From NCBI GenBank assembly GCA_030638575.1, contig DAOWEJ010000045.1:1-40376 (forward strand): a DNA stretch of 40,376 nt, written 5' to 3'. Origin of the DNA: Deltaproteobacteria bacterium. Its GTDB lineage: Bacteria > Desulfobacterota > Desulfobacteria > Desulfobacterales > JAUWMJ01. The notes under the pieces were generated by a model. It searched no databases, was not told where the DNA came from, and saw only the letters and a list, made by a program, of their open reading frames with translations. Within the stretch, counting starts at the first letter, position 1. Each line of letters opens with the position of its first letter. Positions 8,621 through 18,242 of this stretch are shown here, piece after piece. The translations under genes and the position numbers were made by a program.

Positions 8621-9573
8621 CTTGTTTTAAACTCAGAGAAAAAAAAGAAGAAACACACCAGACGCGCAAACCATACCTGGCAGAACGCAATTTATTTTCC
8701 AGGATAATCAGCGCTTTTAAAGAGGCGCTTTTTCCGACAAAGTGCCTGGTATGCGGATCTTTCTTCCACCCTGCCCAAGGTAAAAGGGTTCGTTTGCAGG
8801 AGAAAAAATTCAGCGTCAAAGTTTCCATGAATTGCAGCAATGGAGGAGCTTACAAAGAAAGGTCTGCGGCTTCTTCTTTAAAAGAGAAATTTCGCTTTGA
8901 CAGGCTTTTTACCCCTTTTTTATGCTCCGCCTGTCTGGCCGGTTTTGCACCTGTTGAATCCCCGATTTGCATAAGTTGCGGCATTATGTTTAAAAGCAGG
9001 GAAGGGGACGATCATTTTTGTGGTGATTGTATCAAGCTTCCTAAAAAATTTAAAACAGCACGAGCGCCCGGTATCTATGACCAGGCACTTATGAGAGCTA
9101 TCCATTGTTTCAAATATAAGGGAAAAATTCAGCTGGCAAGGCCTTTTGGAGCACTTCTCTTTGCCTCTTTCCTTAATTTATGGGATATAAGGGATATAGA
9201 TATGGTTATTCCTGTACCACTTCACATGAAAAGATTAAGAGATAGAGGATTTAACCAGGCTTATCTTCTTGTTAAAAACTGGAAAGCACTTGCCATGGAT
9301 TTGAATATTGAATGGCATGATATTACTATTGACAGGTGTGCTCTTGTCAGAAACAAATGGACAGAACCGCAGACAGGATTGGGTCGCAAAAAACGGATAA
9401 AAAACATAAAAAATGCATTCAAAGTTGATGATCCTTCTAAAATTGACACTAAACGGATACTTGTTGTAGATGATGTTTATACTACAGGGGCAACCGCAAA
9501 CGAGTGCGCAAAGGCACTGTTAAAGAGCGGCGCAAAGAGTGTTGATGTGCTTACTTTAGCGCGGGCCATGTGA
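8617..9573 (+). CDS. comF: ComF-family phosphoribosyltransferase-like protein
   Basis: 318 residues from a TTG overlapping the icd stop (TTGA), with AAGGAAG about 11 bases upstream. No in-frame ATG lies before the essential N-terminal cysteines. Four CxxC pairs form zinc-ribbon motifs (C43/C46, C103/C106, C118/C121, C135/C138). The gap of about 55 residues between the first two pairs is longer than I expect for ComF. The C-terminal phosphoribosyltransferase fold has [19 protein letters not shown] and the PRPP loop [12 protein letters not shown]. ComF acts in DNA uptake in competent bacteria; in anaerobes the role is uncertain. The gene is followed three bases later by rfaE2. Confidence 0.85.
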   Translation: MTCFKLREKKEETHQTRKPYLAERNLFSRIISAFKEALFPTKCLVCGSFFHPAQGKRVRLQEKKFSVKVSMNCSNGGAYKERSAASSLKEKFRFDRLFTPFLCSACLAGFAPVESPICISCGIMFKSREGDDHFCGDCIKLPKKFKTARAPGIYDQALMRAIHCFKYKGKIQLARPFGALLFASFLNLWDIRDIDMVIPVPLHMKRLRDRGFNQAYLLVKNWKALAMDLNIEWHDITIDRCALVRNKWTEPQTGLGRKKRIKNIKNAFKVDDPSKIDTKRILVVDDVYTTGATANECAKALLKSGAKSVDVLTLARAM

Positions 9574-9576
9574 TTA

Positions 9577-10062
9577 ATGAATACACTATCAAAAGTCATA
9601 AAGGTAAAAGATATTATACCGAAGGTGTCCGCCCTCCAAAAGGCCGGGAAAAAAGTTGCCTTTACCAATGGTTGTTTTGATATCTTGCACGTCGGGCATG
9701 TACGTTACCTTTCTGCAGCCCGGTCCGAGGGAGATATTCTGGTGGTGGGATTAAATTCCGATGAATCTGTAAGATCTATAAAAGGACCAAAAAGGCCGAT
9801 TGTAAGCCAGGCCGAAAGATCTGAGGTTCTTTCGAGCCTGTGGTGTGTCGATTATATTGTCTTATTCCATGAGCCGGATCCTTTTAAGCTAATTCAAGCA
9901 ATTGGACCTGATTTACTTGTTAAAGGGGATGACTGGGCGGAAAGAGATATAATAGGGGCGGACTTTGTTAAGGCTAAAGGGGGCAAAATACTGCGGGTTC
10001 CGGTGGTTTCCAGTGCTTCCACATCCAGGATAATAGAAAGAATCGTTAAGAGATACCGGTGA
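9577..10062 (+). CDS. rfaE2: D-glycero-beta-D-manno-heptose 1-phosphate adenylyltransferase (HldE C-domain)
   Basis: 161 residues, matching the stand-alone nucleotidyltransferase half of HldE/RfaE. FTNGCFDILHVGHVRYL holds the HxGH nucleotide-binding motif, and LVKGDDW and STSRIIERI are family-typical. The enzyme makes ADP-heptose for the lipopolysaccharide core, consistent with the waa genes at the left end of the window. The kinase half is not in this window. Confidence 0.92.
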   Translation: MNTLSKVIKVKDIIPKVSALQKAGKKVAFTNGCFDILHVGHVRYLSAARSEGDILVVGLNSDESVRSIKGPKRPIVSQAERSEVLSSLWCVDYIVLFHEPDPFKLIQAIGPDLLVKGDDWAERDIIGADFVKAKGGKILRVPVVSSASTSRIIERIVKRYR

Positions 10063-10164
10063 TAGCTCATAGCTGACAGCTGATAGTTCCGTCCCACTGC
10101 AAACGGTATTAAATGATTAAAAATCCTTTTTTCCTGTGAGCTCAGAGCTTTGAGCTATGAGCTG
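10061..10164. repeat. Word-repeat inverted repeat (AGCTCATAGCTGACAGCTGATAG)
   Basis: Left arm 10061-10086 repeats TAGCTCATAGCTGACAGCTG-type words, starting inside the rfaE2 stop codon. Right arm 10137-10164 carries complementary TGAGCTCAGAGCTTTGAGC-type words. The two arms can form a long imperfect hairpin. Confidence 0.7.
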
Positions 10165-10225
10165 TTCATACAATCCAGTATCATTGAAAGGTTTAGCGCC
10201 ATTTCACAGAAATATATTACGAGGT

Positions 10226-11005
10226 ATGAACTTGATATTGACAAATAAAGGCGGCATTTCATTTTTCCAGTTTCCGAATCTTGCCCGATTTTCAGATGTC
10301 TGGCATGGAATCTTTACAAGGAAAAACGGTCACAGCAAGAAGCCTTACAGGAGCCTTAATACAAGTTACAGCAATGGTGATGACAGCAGAAACGTGAAAC
10401 TCAACAGGCAAGTTATTTCAAAATTCATAGACAACAATGAACTCACTTTCGCAAGACAGGTCCATGGGACAAAAGTGTTGGTATTTACAAAAGAGAATTT
10501 TCATTTAAAAAAGACAAATTCAGAAAACCTGCCTGAAGGTGACGCCATGATAACCGACATTAGGAACAGGTTTCTTGTCGTGCAGGTGGCAGACTGCCAG
10601 TCTGTATTCCTGTACGATCCCAACAGGCAAGTGGTTGCAAATGTCCATTCAGGATGGCGTGGAAGCATAAATAATATAATAGACCGGACAATAAGAGTTA
10701 TGGCAATGGAGTTTGGTTCATCTCCTGAAAATATTATTGCAGGCATCAGCCCTTCCCTTGGCCCGTGCTGTGCAGAGTTTGTCAACTATAAAAAGGAGAT
10801 TCCACAAAACTTCTGGGAATACAAAGATGATTTAAATCGTTTTGATTTCTGGGCTATAAGCTGTAAACAGCTTTGTGATTCAGGGGTCTTAGAGGAAAAT
10901 ATATTTTCAAGTAAAATGTGCACAAGGTGCAATACTGATTTATTTTTTTCCTATCGAGGCGAGGGGACTACCGGCAGATTCGCTGCTGTTATAGGACTAA
11001 AATGA
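10226..11005 (+). CDS. pgeF: PgeF/YfiH family laccase-domain protein (purine nucleoside phosphorylase-like)
   Basis: About 259 residues from the ATG at 10226. The frame is open back to an ATG at 10157, but that codon lies inside the word repeat and the extra 23 residues look unrelated to the family. A TTG at 10232 is better spaced from GAGG (10221-10224) and is an alternative. The Cu/Zn site ligands are visible: His in FARQVHGTKVL, Cys in QVADCQSVF and His in VANVHSGWRG. Family members act on purine nucleosides, and E. coli PgeF is also linked to peptidoglycan editing. GPCCAEFV and CTRCNTDLFFSYRGEG are typical C-terminal blocks. Confidence 0.88.
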   Translation: MNLILTNKGGISFFQFPNLARFSDVWHGIFTRKNGHSKKPYRSLNTSYSNGDDSRNVKLNRQVISKFIDNNELTFARQVHGTKVLVFTKENFHLKKTNSENLPEGDAMITDIRNRFLVVQVADCQSVFLYDPNRQVVANVHSGWRGSINNIIDRTIRVMAMEFGSSPENIIAGISPSLGPCCAEFVNYKKEIPQNFWEYKDDLNRFDFWAISCKQLCDSGVLEENIFSSKMCTRCNTDLFFSYRGEGTTGRFAAVIGLK

Positions 11006-11081
11006 TTATGAGCTTAGCAACATCATGTGGACAATTTGTTGTCGACCTCAGCCAGCATGTTGTTTTTACGTTGAAAGATGA

Positions 11082-11173
11082 TGTTACGAGTTACGAGTTG
11101 GGTGTTGCGAGTTGTAAGAATAGGAAGTAATACTTTTTAATAACCCGTAATCCGTAACCCGTAACTCGCAACA
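11082..11173. repeat. Word-repeat inverted repeat (TTACGAGTTACGAGTT)
   Basis: Left arm 11082-11115 repeats GTTACGAGTT-type words. Right arm 11141-11173 carries CCGTAACCCGTAACTCGCAAC, the complement. The same word family recurs at 33407-33617. Confidence 0.75.
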
Positions 11174-11240
11174 AACGACATGAACCAGCGATCTCGTTAT
11201 TCGCCGCTTTTGGCAAATTCTTAATAACAATATCTATCAT

Positions 11241-12038
11241 ATGTTTCAGGAAAAACTTAAAATCCTGTGGAATAAAAAAGTTGGTCCCGGATATTATAGA
11301 ATCGGGATTAATTGCCACAGCGGATATTCGAGGACAAAGCCCGGACAGTTTGTAATGCTGCGACTTTCCAGACAGATTGATCCTTTACTTAGCAGGCCGT
11401 TTTCAATACACAGATTAATTTTATTAAAAGATCATGCCCGGGGTTTTGAAATACTTTACAAGGTTGTTGGCAAGTTTACTAAAAAACTTGCTACACTGAA
11501 AAAAAACGAGTTTATAGACACCCTCGGTCCCCTGGGAAACGGGTTTTCTATTCCGGGAAATATTCAGAACATCTTTATGGTTGCAGGTGGAATCGGAGTC
11601 GCTCCAATGGTTTTTCTGGCTTCTTACTTGAAAAATACCGGGGTGGATATTTCCCGATGTCGAATGTTTTTGGGCGGCAGATCAAAAGATGACATTTTGT
11701 GCCTTGATTATTTCGATCAGCTTAAAATGGTGGTACAACTGACAACAGATGACGGAAGTGCCGGAGACAAATGCATGGTAACCCAACCTCTGGAAATGGC
11801 GCTGGCTGAAAGCCCGCCGGAAATGATTTATGCATGCGGACCACAAGAAATGTTGAAAACTGTGGTCGTCCTGGCGCAGAAGTTTGCCATAAACTGCCAG
11901 GTTTCAGTAGAGGCCATGATGGCCTGCGGTTTGGGGGCGTGCCTTGGGTGTGCCGTTGAAACCCAAGGAGCATCAGGTAAATATCTGCACGCATGTCTTG
12001 ACGGACCGGTCTTTGATGCATTCGCTATTAAGTTGTGA
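11241..12038 (+). CDS. pyrK: Dihydroorotate dehydrogenase electron-transfer subunit (PyrK-like)
   Basis: 265 residues. The N-terminal FAD domain has LSRPFSIHR near residue 52, the NAD domain has VAGGIGVAPMVFL near 114, and a [2Fe-2S] centre is bound by CGLGACLGC plus a later Cys in LHACLDGP. This is the PyrK layout, a subunit that passes electrons from dihydroorotate through FeS and FAD to NAD in type 1B enzymes. No pyrD is adjacent here, so another partner (as in related NfnA or SudA-type proteins) is possible. The upstream gap is a word repeat. Confidence 0.82.
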   Translation: MFQEKLKILWNKKVGPGYYRIGINCHSGYSRTKPGQFVMLRLSRQIDPLLSRPFSIHRLILLKDHARGFEILYKVVGKFTKKLATLKKNEFIDTLGPLGNGFSIPGNIQNIFMVAGGIGVAPMVFLASYLKNTGVDISRCRMFLGGRSKDDILCLDYFDQLKMVVQLTTDDGSAGDKCMVTQPLEMALAESPPEMIYACGPQEMLKTVVVLAQKFAINCQVSVEAMMACGLGACLGCAVETQGASGKYLHACLDGPVFDAFAIKL

Positions 12039-12047
12039 CTTAAAAAA

Positions 12048-12077
12048 ATCGTCAAATTAGGCATTGACTTGACGATG
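12048..12077. other. Small hairpin after pyrK
   Basis: ATCGTCAA and TTGACGAT can pair (8 bp) around a loop of about 14 bases. There is no T-run after it on the plus strand, so a terminator role is doubtful. It lies between pyrK and atpZ. Confidence 0.35.
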
Positions 12078-12146
12078 ATCGTATGTTACGAGGTTTTTTG
12101 CTAAAACAGCTCGATACCTTAAAACAAAAGAAGATATTCTTTTTAA

Positions 12147-12368
12147 ATGAAAAGGGAAACCAGACGCTACATAAGGGAACTTGCTTATTACAGCAGTCTG
12201 GGTTTTTCCGTATCCCTTTCAATTGTTATCGGTCTTGCCATTGGAGTATATCTTGACAGAAATGTTTTTTATACAACTCCATGGCTAACGCTCATCGGTC
12301 TTGGACTAGGGATTGCAGCAGGATATAGAAATATCGGCCTTGCAATAAAGAAGAGCAGAAAGCTCTAA
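12147..12368 (+). CDS. atpZ: AtpZ/AtpI-type F0 accessory protein
   Basis: 73 residues with two predicted membrane helices (about residues 16-34 and 44-62) joined by a short loop with LDRNVFYTTPW. This matches the ATPase gene 1 family found at the head of F0 operons, proposed to help Mg or Ca transport or c-ring assembly. It is followed by atpI, atpB and atpE. I see no strong ribosome-binding site. Confidence 0.85.
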   Translation: MKRETRRYIRELAYYSSLGFSVSLSIVIGLAIGVYLDRNVFYTTPWLTLIGLGLGIAAGYRNIGLAIKKSRKL

Positions 12369-12402
12369 TTTTAAAAAGTATCTAATCTATTCTTCCTATA
12401 CG

Positions 12403-12789
12403 ATGGAAATACAAAAGCGTCTTGTAAAATTTGTAACACATGTAAACTGGATTTTATTCTTTGTTGCGAGCATACTAGGGCTTATTTTTTCACCTCCTGC
12501 TTTTGCCAGGGGAATTATTTTTGGGGGCCTGATTGTCACAATCAATTTTCACCTGTTGTCCAGAACCCTTAAAAAGGCGCTTACGCCCACGAAATTATCT
12601 TCCCATAATGTGATTATAGCAAAGTATTATATCCGTTTCATTGCAAGCGGGTTTATTATTTTTGTACTCATAGCAAAAAACTATGTTAATCCACTGGCTC
12701 TTATTTTGGGTCTTTCTGTTGTAGTAGCCAGTATTACACTCGCAACCATGCGCGAATTAACAAAACTTATTTTCAAGGAGGCGGTTTAA
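12403..12789 (+). CDS. atpI: ATP synthase subunit I
   Basis: 128 residues with four hydrophobic helices, the form of the ATP-synt_I family. These small membrane proteins help insert or assemble the c-ring and are encoded at the start of F0 operons. The sequence itself is poorly conserved, so the call rests on topology, length and position between atpZ and atpB. Its last codons contain the AAGGAGG that serves atpB. Confidence 0.85.
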   Translation: MEIQKRLVKFVTHVNWILFFVASILGLIFSPPAFARGIIFGGLIVTINFHLLSRTLKKALTPTKLSSHNVIIAKYYIRFIASGFIIFVLIAKNYVNPLALILGLSVVVASITLATMRELTKLIFKEAV

Positions 12790-12791
12790 GG

Positions 12792-13481
12792 ATGGAACAT
12801 CCCTATCTCTTTTTTGTCAAGCTGTTTGAGTTGATCGGTCTGGGCCATTTTGCTCATGCATACCCTCATGTTATATATTCATGGGTTGTTTTGATTATTC
12901 TTATTTCTTTTGGCGCTATTGCAGCCAAGGGGATAAGCATGATTCCAACAAAAGGGCAGAATTTCTTTGAAATTGTCATTTCAGGTATCGAAGAATTCAT
13001 GGTTGATACCGCAGGGGAGGAAAGCCGATGGCTTTTTCCCATTATTGCTACTGTGTTTATCTATATTTTAACATGCAACTTGCTTGGTCTTATTCCAGGC
13101 TTTTTCCCTCCGACTGCAAGCATAAACACAACCCTTTCATGTGCTTTAACAGTTGTTGTTTTCACACACATCATTGGTATTAAGTATCATGGTGTAAAAT
13201 ATATTAAACATTTTCTGGGGCCCGTATGGTGGATGAGTCCATTAATAATTATAATCGAAGTTATTGGCCACCTGGCACGGATACTCTCTTTGACCTTTCG
13301 ACTTTTCGGCAATATGATGGGGCATGAAATTGTTTTAAGTATCCTTTTCGGGCTGGCCGGTGCATTCTTTGCCCCCCTTCCGATAATGGCTCTGGGTATC
13401 TTTGTGGCCCTTGTTCAGGCATTTGTATTCTTTTTACTTTCGATCATTTATTTTTCAGGCGCCATGGAACATGCGCACTAA
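12792..13481 (+). CDS. atpB: ATP synthase F0 subunit a
   Basis: 229 residues, an integral membrane protein forming the ion half-channels. The essential arginine lies in SLTFRLFGNMMGHEIV near residue 175, and TCNLLGLIPGFFPPTASINT is the conserved first channel helix region. AAGGAGG (about 12775-12781) precedes the ATG with standard spacing. It is part of atpZ-atpI-atpB-atpE. Subunits b and F1 are not here, consistent with the split ATP synthase loci seen in Desulfobacterota. Confidence 0.95.
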   Translation: MEHPYLFFVKLFELIGLGHFAHAYPHVIYSWVVLIILISFGAIAAKGISMIPTKGQNFFEIVISGIEEFMVDTAGEESRWLFPIIATVFIYILTCNLLGLIPGFFPPTASINTTLSCALTVVVFTHIIGIKYHGVKYIKHFLGPVWWMSPLIIIIEVIGHLARILSLTFRLFGNMMGHEIVLSILFGLAGAFFAPLPIMALGIFVALVQAFVFFLLSIIYFSGAMEHAH

Positions 13482-13580
13482 GAAGTTAAATGGTCGAATG
13501 AATGAGCGTTTAATTAAATTTTTTAATGGGTTAATGGAAGAAGCCCAACAACAAATCTAATAAAGGAGGTAGGATAGAGT

Positions 13581-13862
13581 ATGGAATTAAAAGCATTAGA
13601 GTTTTTTATCGCCTGTGTGACTGCTGCTGGTTTCGGGATTGCAATTGCAGCCTTTGGTTGTGGTATTGGACAGGGTATCGGTTTGAAATCTGCAGTTGAA
13701 GGTATTGCCAGGAATCCCGAATCATCAGGTAAGGTTACGGTTACCATGCTGATCGGTCTTGCCATGATCGAATCGCTGTGTATTTATGCGCTGGTCGTTT
13801 CACTGATTCTGATCTACGCGCATCCCCAGGCAGCTTCAATTGCCGGGTTGTTTGCTCATTAA
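13581..13862 (+). CDS. atpE: ATP synthase F0 subunit c
   Basis: 93 residues, a two-helix hairpin with the polar loop EGIARNPES. The ion-binding carboxylate is Glu64 in LAMIESLCIYALV. Gln31 and Ser65 are also present, as in Na-binding rings, but the position of the Na-coordinating Thr holds Leu66, as in proton-driven cyanobacterial rings, so the coupling ion is undecided. AAAGGAGGT (about 13561-13569) is a strong ribosome-binding site, fitting the high copy need of c. A terminator follows 23 bases after the stop. Confidence 0.95.
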   Translation: MELKALEFFIACVTAAGFGIAIAAFGCGIGQGIGLKSAVEGIARNPESSGKVTVTMLIGLAMIESLCIYALVVSLILIYAHPQAASIAGLFAH

Positions 13863-13884
13863 AAACGGTTTCAATAAATAAAAC

Positions 13885-13924
13885 AAAACAGGGCTCTTGC
13901 TTTTTAATAGCAAAGCCCTGTTTT
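13885..13924. terminator. Bidirectional terminator between atpE and uvrA
   Basis: AAAACAGGGCT (13885-13895) pairs perfectly with AGCCCTGTTTT (13914-13924) around an 18-base loop. The arms give a T-run on either strand. It separates the convergent atpE and uvrA genes, whose stops are 23 and 3 bases away. Confidence 0.85.
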
Positions 13925-13926
13925 AT

Positions 13927-16740
13927 TTACAGCACCTTCTGTAAAAATTGGCCTGTATATGATTCCTTAATCATGGTGATTTCTTCAGGAGTGCCGCAAC
14001 CTACAATATATCCTCCGCCATCTCCCCCTTCAGGGCCTAGATCAATTATATAGTCGGCTGTCTTGATTACATCCAGGTTATGTTCGATTACGATAACCGT
14101 ATTAGCTGCTTCAACAAGGGTGTTTAGTACATTGAGAAGTTTTTTTATATCATCGGTGTGGAGTCCGGTGGTCGGTTCGTCAAGTATATAGACAGTCTTG
14201 CCTGTCCCCCTTTTGCTGAGCTCCCGGGAAAGCTTCACCCGCTGGGCTTCTCCTCCTGATAGAGTTGTAGCCTGCTGACCGATACGGATGTAGCCCAGAC
14301 CAACGTCTACCAAGGTTTTTAGCTTTACCCTGATATTTCCAATTTTTTCAAAAAAAGCATAAGACTGATTTACCGTCATATTGAGAATGTCAGCAATATT
14401 TTTTCCCTTGTATTTAATTTCAAGAGTCTCGCGGTTGTACCTTTTTCCGTGGCACACATCACACGAGACATAAACGTCCGGCAGAAAATGCATCTCAATT
14501 TTTATAATTCCATCGCCTTTGCATGCTTCGCATCTTCCCCCCTTGACATTAAAGCTGAAACGTCCGGGCTTATAACCCCGCATGCGGGCTTCGGGAGTCC
14601 TTGAAAAAAGTTCCCTTATATAGGTAAAAACACCTGTATAGGTGCCGGGGTTCGAGCGGGGTGTCCTCCCTATCGGGGATTGATCAATGTTAACCACTTT
14701 GTCAATATATTCGAGCCCCAGAATGCCTTGATGGGCACCGGCAGATATCCTCGCATAATAAAGCTTTTGGGCAAGAAGACGATACAGGGTTTCAAGGACA
14801 AGGGTCGACTTTCCGGATCCTGACACACCGGTTATGCAGATAAAGCTGCTTAAGGGGAATTCTACATCGATATTTTTAAGATTATTTTTTGAAGCGCCTT
14901 TTATTATGAGTTTTTCTCCTTGTGACGACCTTCGCTTTGACGGGACTTCAATAGATTTTTTACCTGAAATATACTGTCCTGTTAATGACTTTTTATCTTT
15001 TAGAAGTGATTTTGGTGTTCCGGAAAATACAACCTGCCCACCGTTCATCCCTGCCCCGGGGCCCATATCTACTATGAAGTCGGAAGAGAGTATTGTCTCT
15101 TCATCATGTTCCACAACAAGCACTGTATTGCCAAGGTCACGCATATGCAAAAGGGTACCGAGAAGCCGTTGATTATCCCTTACGTGAAGTCCGATGCTCG
15201 GTTCATCCAGAACATAAAGCACACCTGTTAATTTAGATCCTATCTGTGTTGCGAGGCGAATTCTCTGGCTCTCACCGCCGGAGAGCGTGTATGCCGACCT
15301 GTCAAGGGTCAGATAGGAAAGCCCCACGTTTTCTAGGAAGCCGAGTCGCTCGATTATTTCTTTAAGGATTCTTTTGGCGATAACCTTTTTTTTACCCTCG
15401 AGTTCCAATCGGCTGAAAAAAAAATGGGCTTTTTCAATAGAAAGCGCAGTTATTTCAAATACGGTATAGCCTCCCATCTTAACAGATCTGCTTGCCCGGT
15501 TTAATTTTGCACCATGACACTCGGGGCATGGTTTAAAGTTCATATAGTGCCTGATTTCTTCTCTGGCCTGGAATGAATCTGTTTCCACATAACGTCGTTT
15601 AAGCCTGTTAATAACACCTTCAAAGCTTTTTTTATAATTAAAACGGCGATTATTCTGTTCAAAGTAAAATGTGATTTCTTCATTACCTGAGCCGAAAAGA
15701 AGAACATTTTTAAAATGATCAGGAAGATCTTTATAGGGTGTATAAATGTCAACGCCGTAATGCATGGTAAGGGCATCCAGAAACTCGAAAAAATGGACGG
15801 TATTTCTATTAGCCCATAAGGCAACGGTTCCTTCCCGTAATGAAAGCTCATGGTTCGGGATGATAAGATCAGGATCGAATTCCGTTGTTGATCCGAGTCC
15901 GTCACATTCAGGGCATGCGCCCTGGGGTGAATTAAAAGAGAAACTTGCAGGGGTGAATTCCGGATAGCTTATGCCGCAATCTATACAGGCAGCTTTTTCA
16001 CTGAATAAAATCGGCTTCCGGCCAAGAACATCGACTGTGACCAGGCCATCTGATTGGGACAGGGCAAGTTCCAGAGAATCGGCCAGTCGGTTTTTTATCT
16101 TTTCTTTTACAACAAGTCGATCAACAACAACATCGATTGTATGCTTTTTATTTTTGGCCAGCCCGGTAACATCCTCGATATCAAGGGTATTCCCGTCCAC
16201 ACGGACACGTGCGAAACCGTCTTTTTTCAGCCGTTTGAAAAGTTTTTCGAATGTTCCCTTTTGATTCGAGACCAAGGGCGATAAAATAATGATTTTGGTT
16301 CCTTCAGGAAGGGACATTACCCTGTCGACAATCTGGTCGAGAGTTTGTGAAGATATCGGTTTGCCGCAAATATAGCAGTGGGGTGTGCCGACCCTTGCAA
16401 AAAGGAGCCTGAGATAGTCGTATATCTCCGTAACAGTCCCTACTGTCGATCGAGGGTTATGGCTGGCTGCTTTTTGCTCAATTGCAATAGCAGGAGAAAG
16501 CCCTTCAATCATATCGACATCCGGCTTTTCCATGCGTTCTAAAAACTGGCGTGCATATGTAGAGAGCGATTCAACATACCTTCGCTGTCCTTCAGCATAA
16601 AGAGTATCAAAGGCAAGTGTCGACTTGCCCGACCCTGAGAGCCCTGTTACAACAATAAACTTATTCCGGGGCAGTTCAACATCAATATTCTTCAGGTTGT
16701 GTTGCCTGGCACCCCGTATTATGATTTTATCAGACTTCAT
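13927..16740 (-). CDS. uvrA: Excinuclease ABC subunit A
   Basis: 937 residues, full length. UvrA is the damage-sensing ATPase of nucleotide excision repair. The first ATP site is [15 protein letters not shown] (near residue 33) with signature [14 protein letters not shown]. The second is [15 protein letters not shown] with [15 protein letters not shown]. Zinc modules are visible as CIDC...CPEC and CEAC...CDVC. There is no sign of damage. It is transcribed alone, convergent with atpE. An SOS box was not recognised in the upstream gap, which is taken up by repeats. Confidence 0.97.
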   Translation of the reverse strand: MKSDKIIIRGARQHNLKNIDVELPRNKFIVVTGLSGSGKSTLAFDTLYAEGQRRYVESLSTYARQFLERMEKPDVDMIEGLSPAIAIEQKAASHNPRSTVGTVTEIYDYLRLLFARVGTPHCYICGKPISSQTLDQIVDRVMSLPEGTKIIILSPLVSNQKGTFEKLFKRLKKDGFARVRVDGNTLDIEDVTGLAKNKKHTIDVVVDRLVVKEKIKNRLADSLELALSQSDGLVTVDVLGRKPILFSEKAACIDCGISYPEFTPASFSFNSPQGACPECDGLGSTTEFDPDLIIPNHELSLREGTVALWANRNTVHFFEFLDALTMHYGVDIYTPYKDLPDHFKNVLLFGSGNEEITFYFEQNNRRFNYKKSFEGVINRLKRRYVETDSFQAREEIRHYMNFKPCPECHGAKLNRASRSVKMGGYTVFEITALSIEKAHFFFSRLELEGKKKVIAKRILKEIIERLGFLENVGLSYLTLDRSAYTLSGGESQRIRLATQIGSKLTGVLYVLDEPSIGLHVRDNQRLLGTLLHMRDLGNTVLVVEHDEETILSSDFIVDMGPGAGMNGGQVVFSGTPKSLLKDKKSLTGQYISGKKSIEVPSKRRSSQGEKLIIKGASKNNLKNIDVEFPLSSFICITGVSGSGKSTLVLETLYRLLAQKLYYARISAGAHQGILGLEYIDKVVNIDQSPIGRTPRSNPGTYTGVFTYIRELFSRTPEARMRGYKPGRFSFNVKGGRCEACKGDGIIKIEMHFLPDVYVSCDVCHGKRYNRETLEIKYKGKNIADILNMTVNQSYAFFEKIGNIRVKLKTLVDVGLGYIRIGQQATTLSGGEAQRVKLSRELSKRGTGKTVYILDEPTTGLHTDDIKKLLNVLNTLVEAANTVIVIEHNLDVIKTADYIIDLGPEGGDGGGYIVGCGTPEEITMIKESYTGQFLQKVL

Positions 16741-16751
16741 AGTTAGTACTT

Positions 16752-17165
16752 GACTGAAAACTTTTGTTTTCGATTTAAAATTAGAAGCACGCCTATTTAG
16801 TGCCTGACCGAAAACTCCTCTTTTCGGTTAGAAATTCGAAGCACGCCCATTTTATAAGATTGGTCGAAGCAATAATACGAATATTTTAATGACAAAAACA
16901 TCGTATTTCCCACGCCTTGGGCGTAGTTTGTTTTGGTCATTCTGTCATTTGATAGCCGACTTTGCCAGCCTACTCCGCCGTAGTGGCTACGAAGGCCGGA
17001 TAGTAGCATAGGCTACGACGGCTGAATTTGAATTTGTTTCGCCCAATCTTATAAAATGGGCGGTATTCGGTATTCGGATTTTGTCTGAACGTCACTTTTC
17101 AAACAGCGACCCGCCTTAAAACCGGATCACCTGAATGCTCACTTTGGCATATTTTTCAATAGGCT
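16752..17165. repeat. Complex repeat cluster between uvrA and pdxA
   Basis: Two tandem imperfect copies of a roughly 50-bp unit (TGACTGAAAACTTTTGTTTT... near 16752 and TGACCGAAAACTCCTCTTTT... near 16804) each end in GAAGCACGCC. From 16844 a separate element has perfect 20-bp inverted ends, CGCCCATTTTATAAGATTGG (16844-16863) and its complement (17043-17062), enclosing palindromic GCCGTAG and GGCTACG words. Finally, 17133-17165 is an inverted half-copy of 2071-2103. I found no gene in 16741-17182. Confidence 0.75.
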
Positions 17166-17182
17166 AAATTAATACATATAAA

Positions 17183-18196
17183 TTATTTCCTTTTACTTGT
17201 AAATATCGCCTGGCTGGTCGCCATCTTTATAGCTGCAATAAGACTTCCCGGGTTTGCCTTGCCTCTGCCGGCAATATCATATGCTGTTCCATGGTCAACT
17301 GAAGTTCTGATAATCGGAAGACCAAGGGTTGTATTCACTCCATCGGTAAAATGAATCATTTTAAAAGGGATAAGTCCCTGGTCATGATACATGCAAATAA
17401 CAGCGTCATAGAGACCTTTTTGGGCATGATAAAATATTGTATCCGGTGGAAAAGGTCCTGAAACATCAATACCTTTATTTATTGCAAGGTTAATATCAGG
17501 AAGTATTATGCTCTCTTCTTCATCTCCAAATATTCCTCCTTCTCCTGCATGGGGATTGAGTCCTGCAACAGCAATTCGAGGATTTTCAAGGCCAAAACGA
17601 ATTTTTAGTGCGGAGTCCGTAATTTCTATAGTTTGAAATATCTTTTCTTTTGAAAGAGCGGCCGGGACATCTTTTAAAGGAATATGTATTGTCACCAGAA
17701 CCACCCGAAGTCTGTCACCAGCAAGCATCATGGCAAACTTGGTCGATTTTGTTTTTTCAGCAAGAAGCTCAGTATGCCCGTTATATATAAAGCCGGCCAT
17801 GTACATTGCCTTCTTGTTTATGGGGCAAGTAACTATTGCATCGATACTTCCTTGCAATGCCATGTCTATTGCCGATGTTATATAGGTTACCATTGCATTT
17901 CCCGTTAGTGACGTGGGCTTGCCCCATAATGTATGTTCCAGGTCGAGTTTAGAGCAGTTTATAATATCAATGCATCCGTATTGATATAAACCGGTCTCAG
18001 AGCTTTCCACAGCTCTGAGCCTAAGATCGCTTTGCATGCCTCTTTTTACAACTTGCAGCCATCCGATATCACCGATTACAATGGGACGGCATATTTCATA
18101 GATTGAAGGATTGATTAGGGCTAAAGGGATGATCTCAGGGCCGACGCCCACGGGATCACCCATTGTTATCCCTATTATGGGGCGGTAATTTATCAT
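17183..18196 (-). CDS. pdxA: 4-hydroxythreonine-4-phosphate dehydrogenase
   Basis: About 337 residues from Met14 of a frame that stays open to an ATG at 18235. The family usually starts right before RPIIGITMGDPVGVGPE, so 18196 is preferred, though AGGAG lies rather far (14 bases) upstream. Metal-binding histidines are visible in NGHTELLAEKT, GLNPHAGEGGIFGDEE and TSVDHGTAYDIAGRG. PdxA oxidises and decarboxylates 4-phosphohydroxy-threonine in pyridoxal phosphate synthesis. No other pdx gene is adjacent. Confidence 0.93.
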   Translation of the reverse strand: MINYRPIIGITMGDPVGVGPEIIPLALINPSIYEICRPIVIGDIGWLQVVKRGMQSDLRLRAVESSETGLYQYGCIDIINCSKLDLEHTLWGKPTSLTGNAMVTYITSAIDMALQGSIDAIVTCPINKKAMYMAGFIYNGHTELLAEKTKSTKFAMMLAGDRLRVVLVTIHIPLKDVPAALSKEKIFQTIEITDSALKIRFGLENPRIAVAGLNPHAGEGGIFGDEEESIILPDINLAINKGIDVSGPFPPDTIFYHAQKGLYDAVICMYHDQGLIPFKMIHFTDGVNTTLGLPIIRTSVDHGTAYDIAGRGKANPGSLIAAIKMATSQAIFTSKRK

Positions 18197-18242
18197 ATTG
18201 GAACCATAAACTCCTGATATTACACAAATATACAAAGAAAAA

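Noticed and set aside
10157..10225. Extended N-terminus of PgeF starting at 10157
   Set aside because: The start codon lies inside a word-repeat arm and the added residues do not resemble the family N-terminus.
13581..13862. Subunit c with Gln31, Glu64 and Ser65 as evidence for a Na-driven ATP synthase
   Set aside because: The Na-coordinating Thr position is Leu66. The same Gln...Glu-Ser-Leu pattern occurs in proton-driven cyanobacterial c-rings, so the coupling ion cannot be called.
16797..17009. A 70-residue minus-strand frame between uvrA and pdxA
   Set aside because: It lies wholly inside the repeat cluster and its composition follows the repeats.
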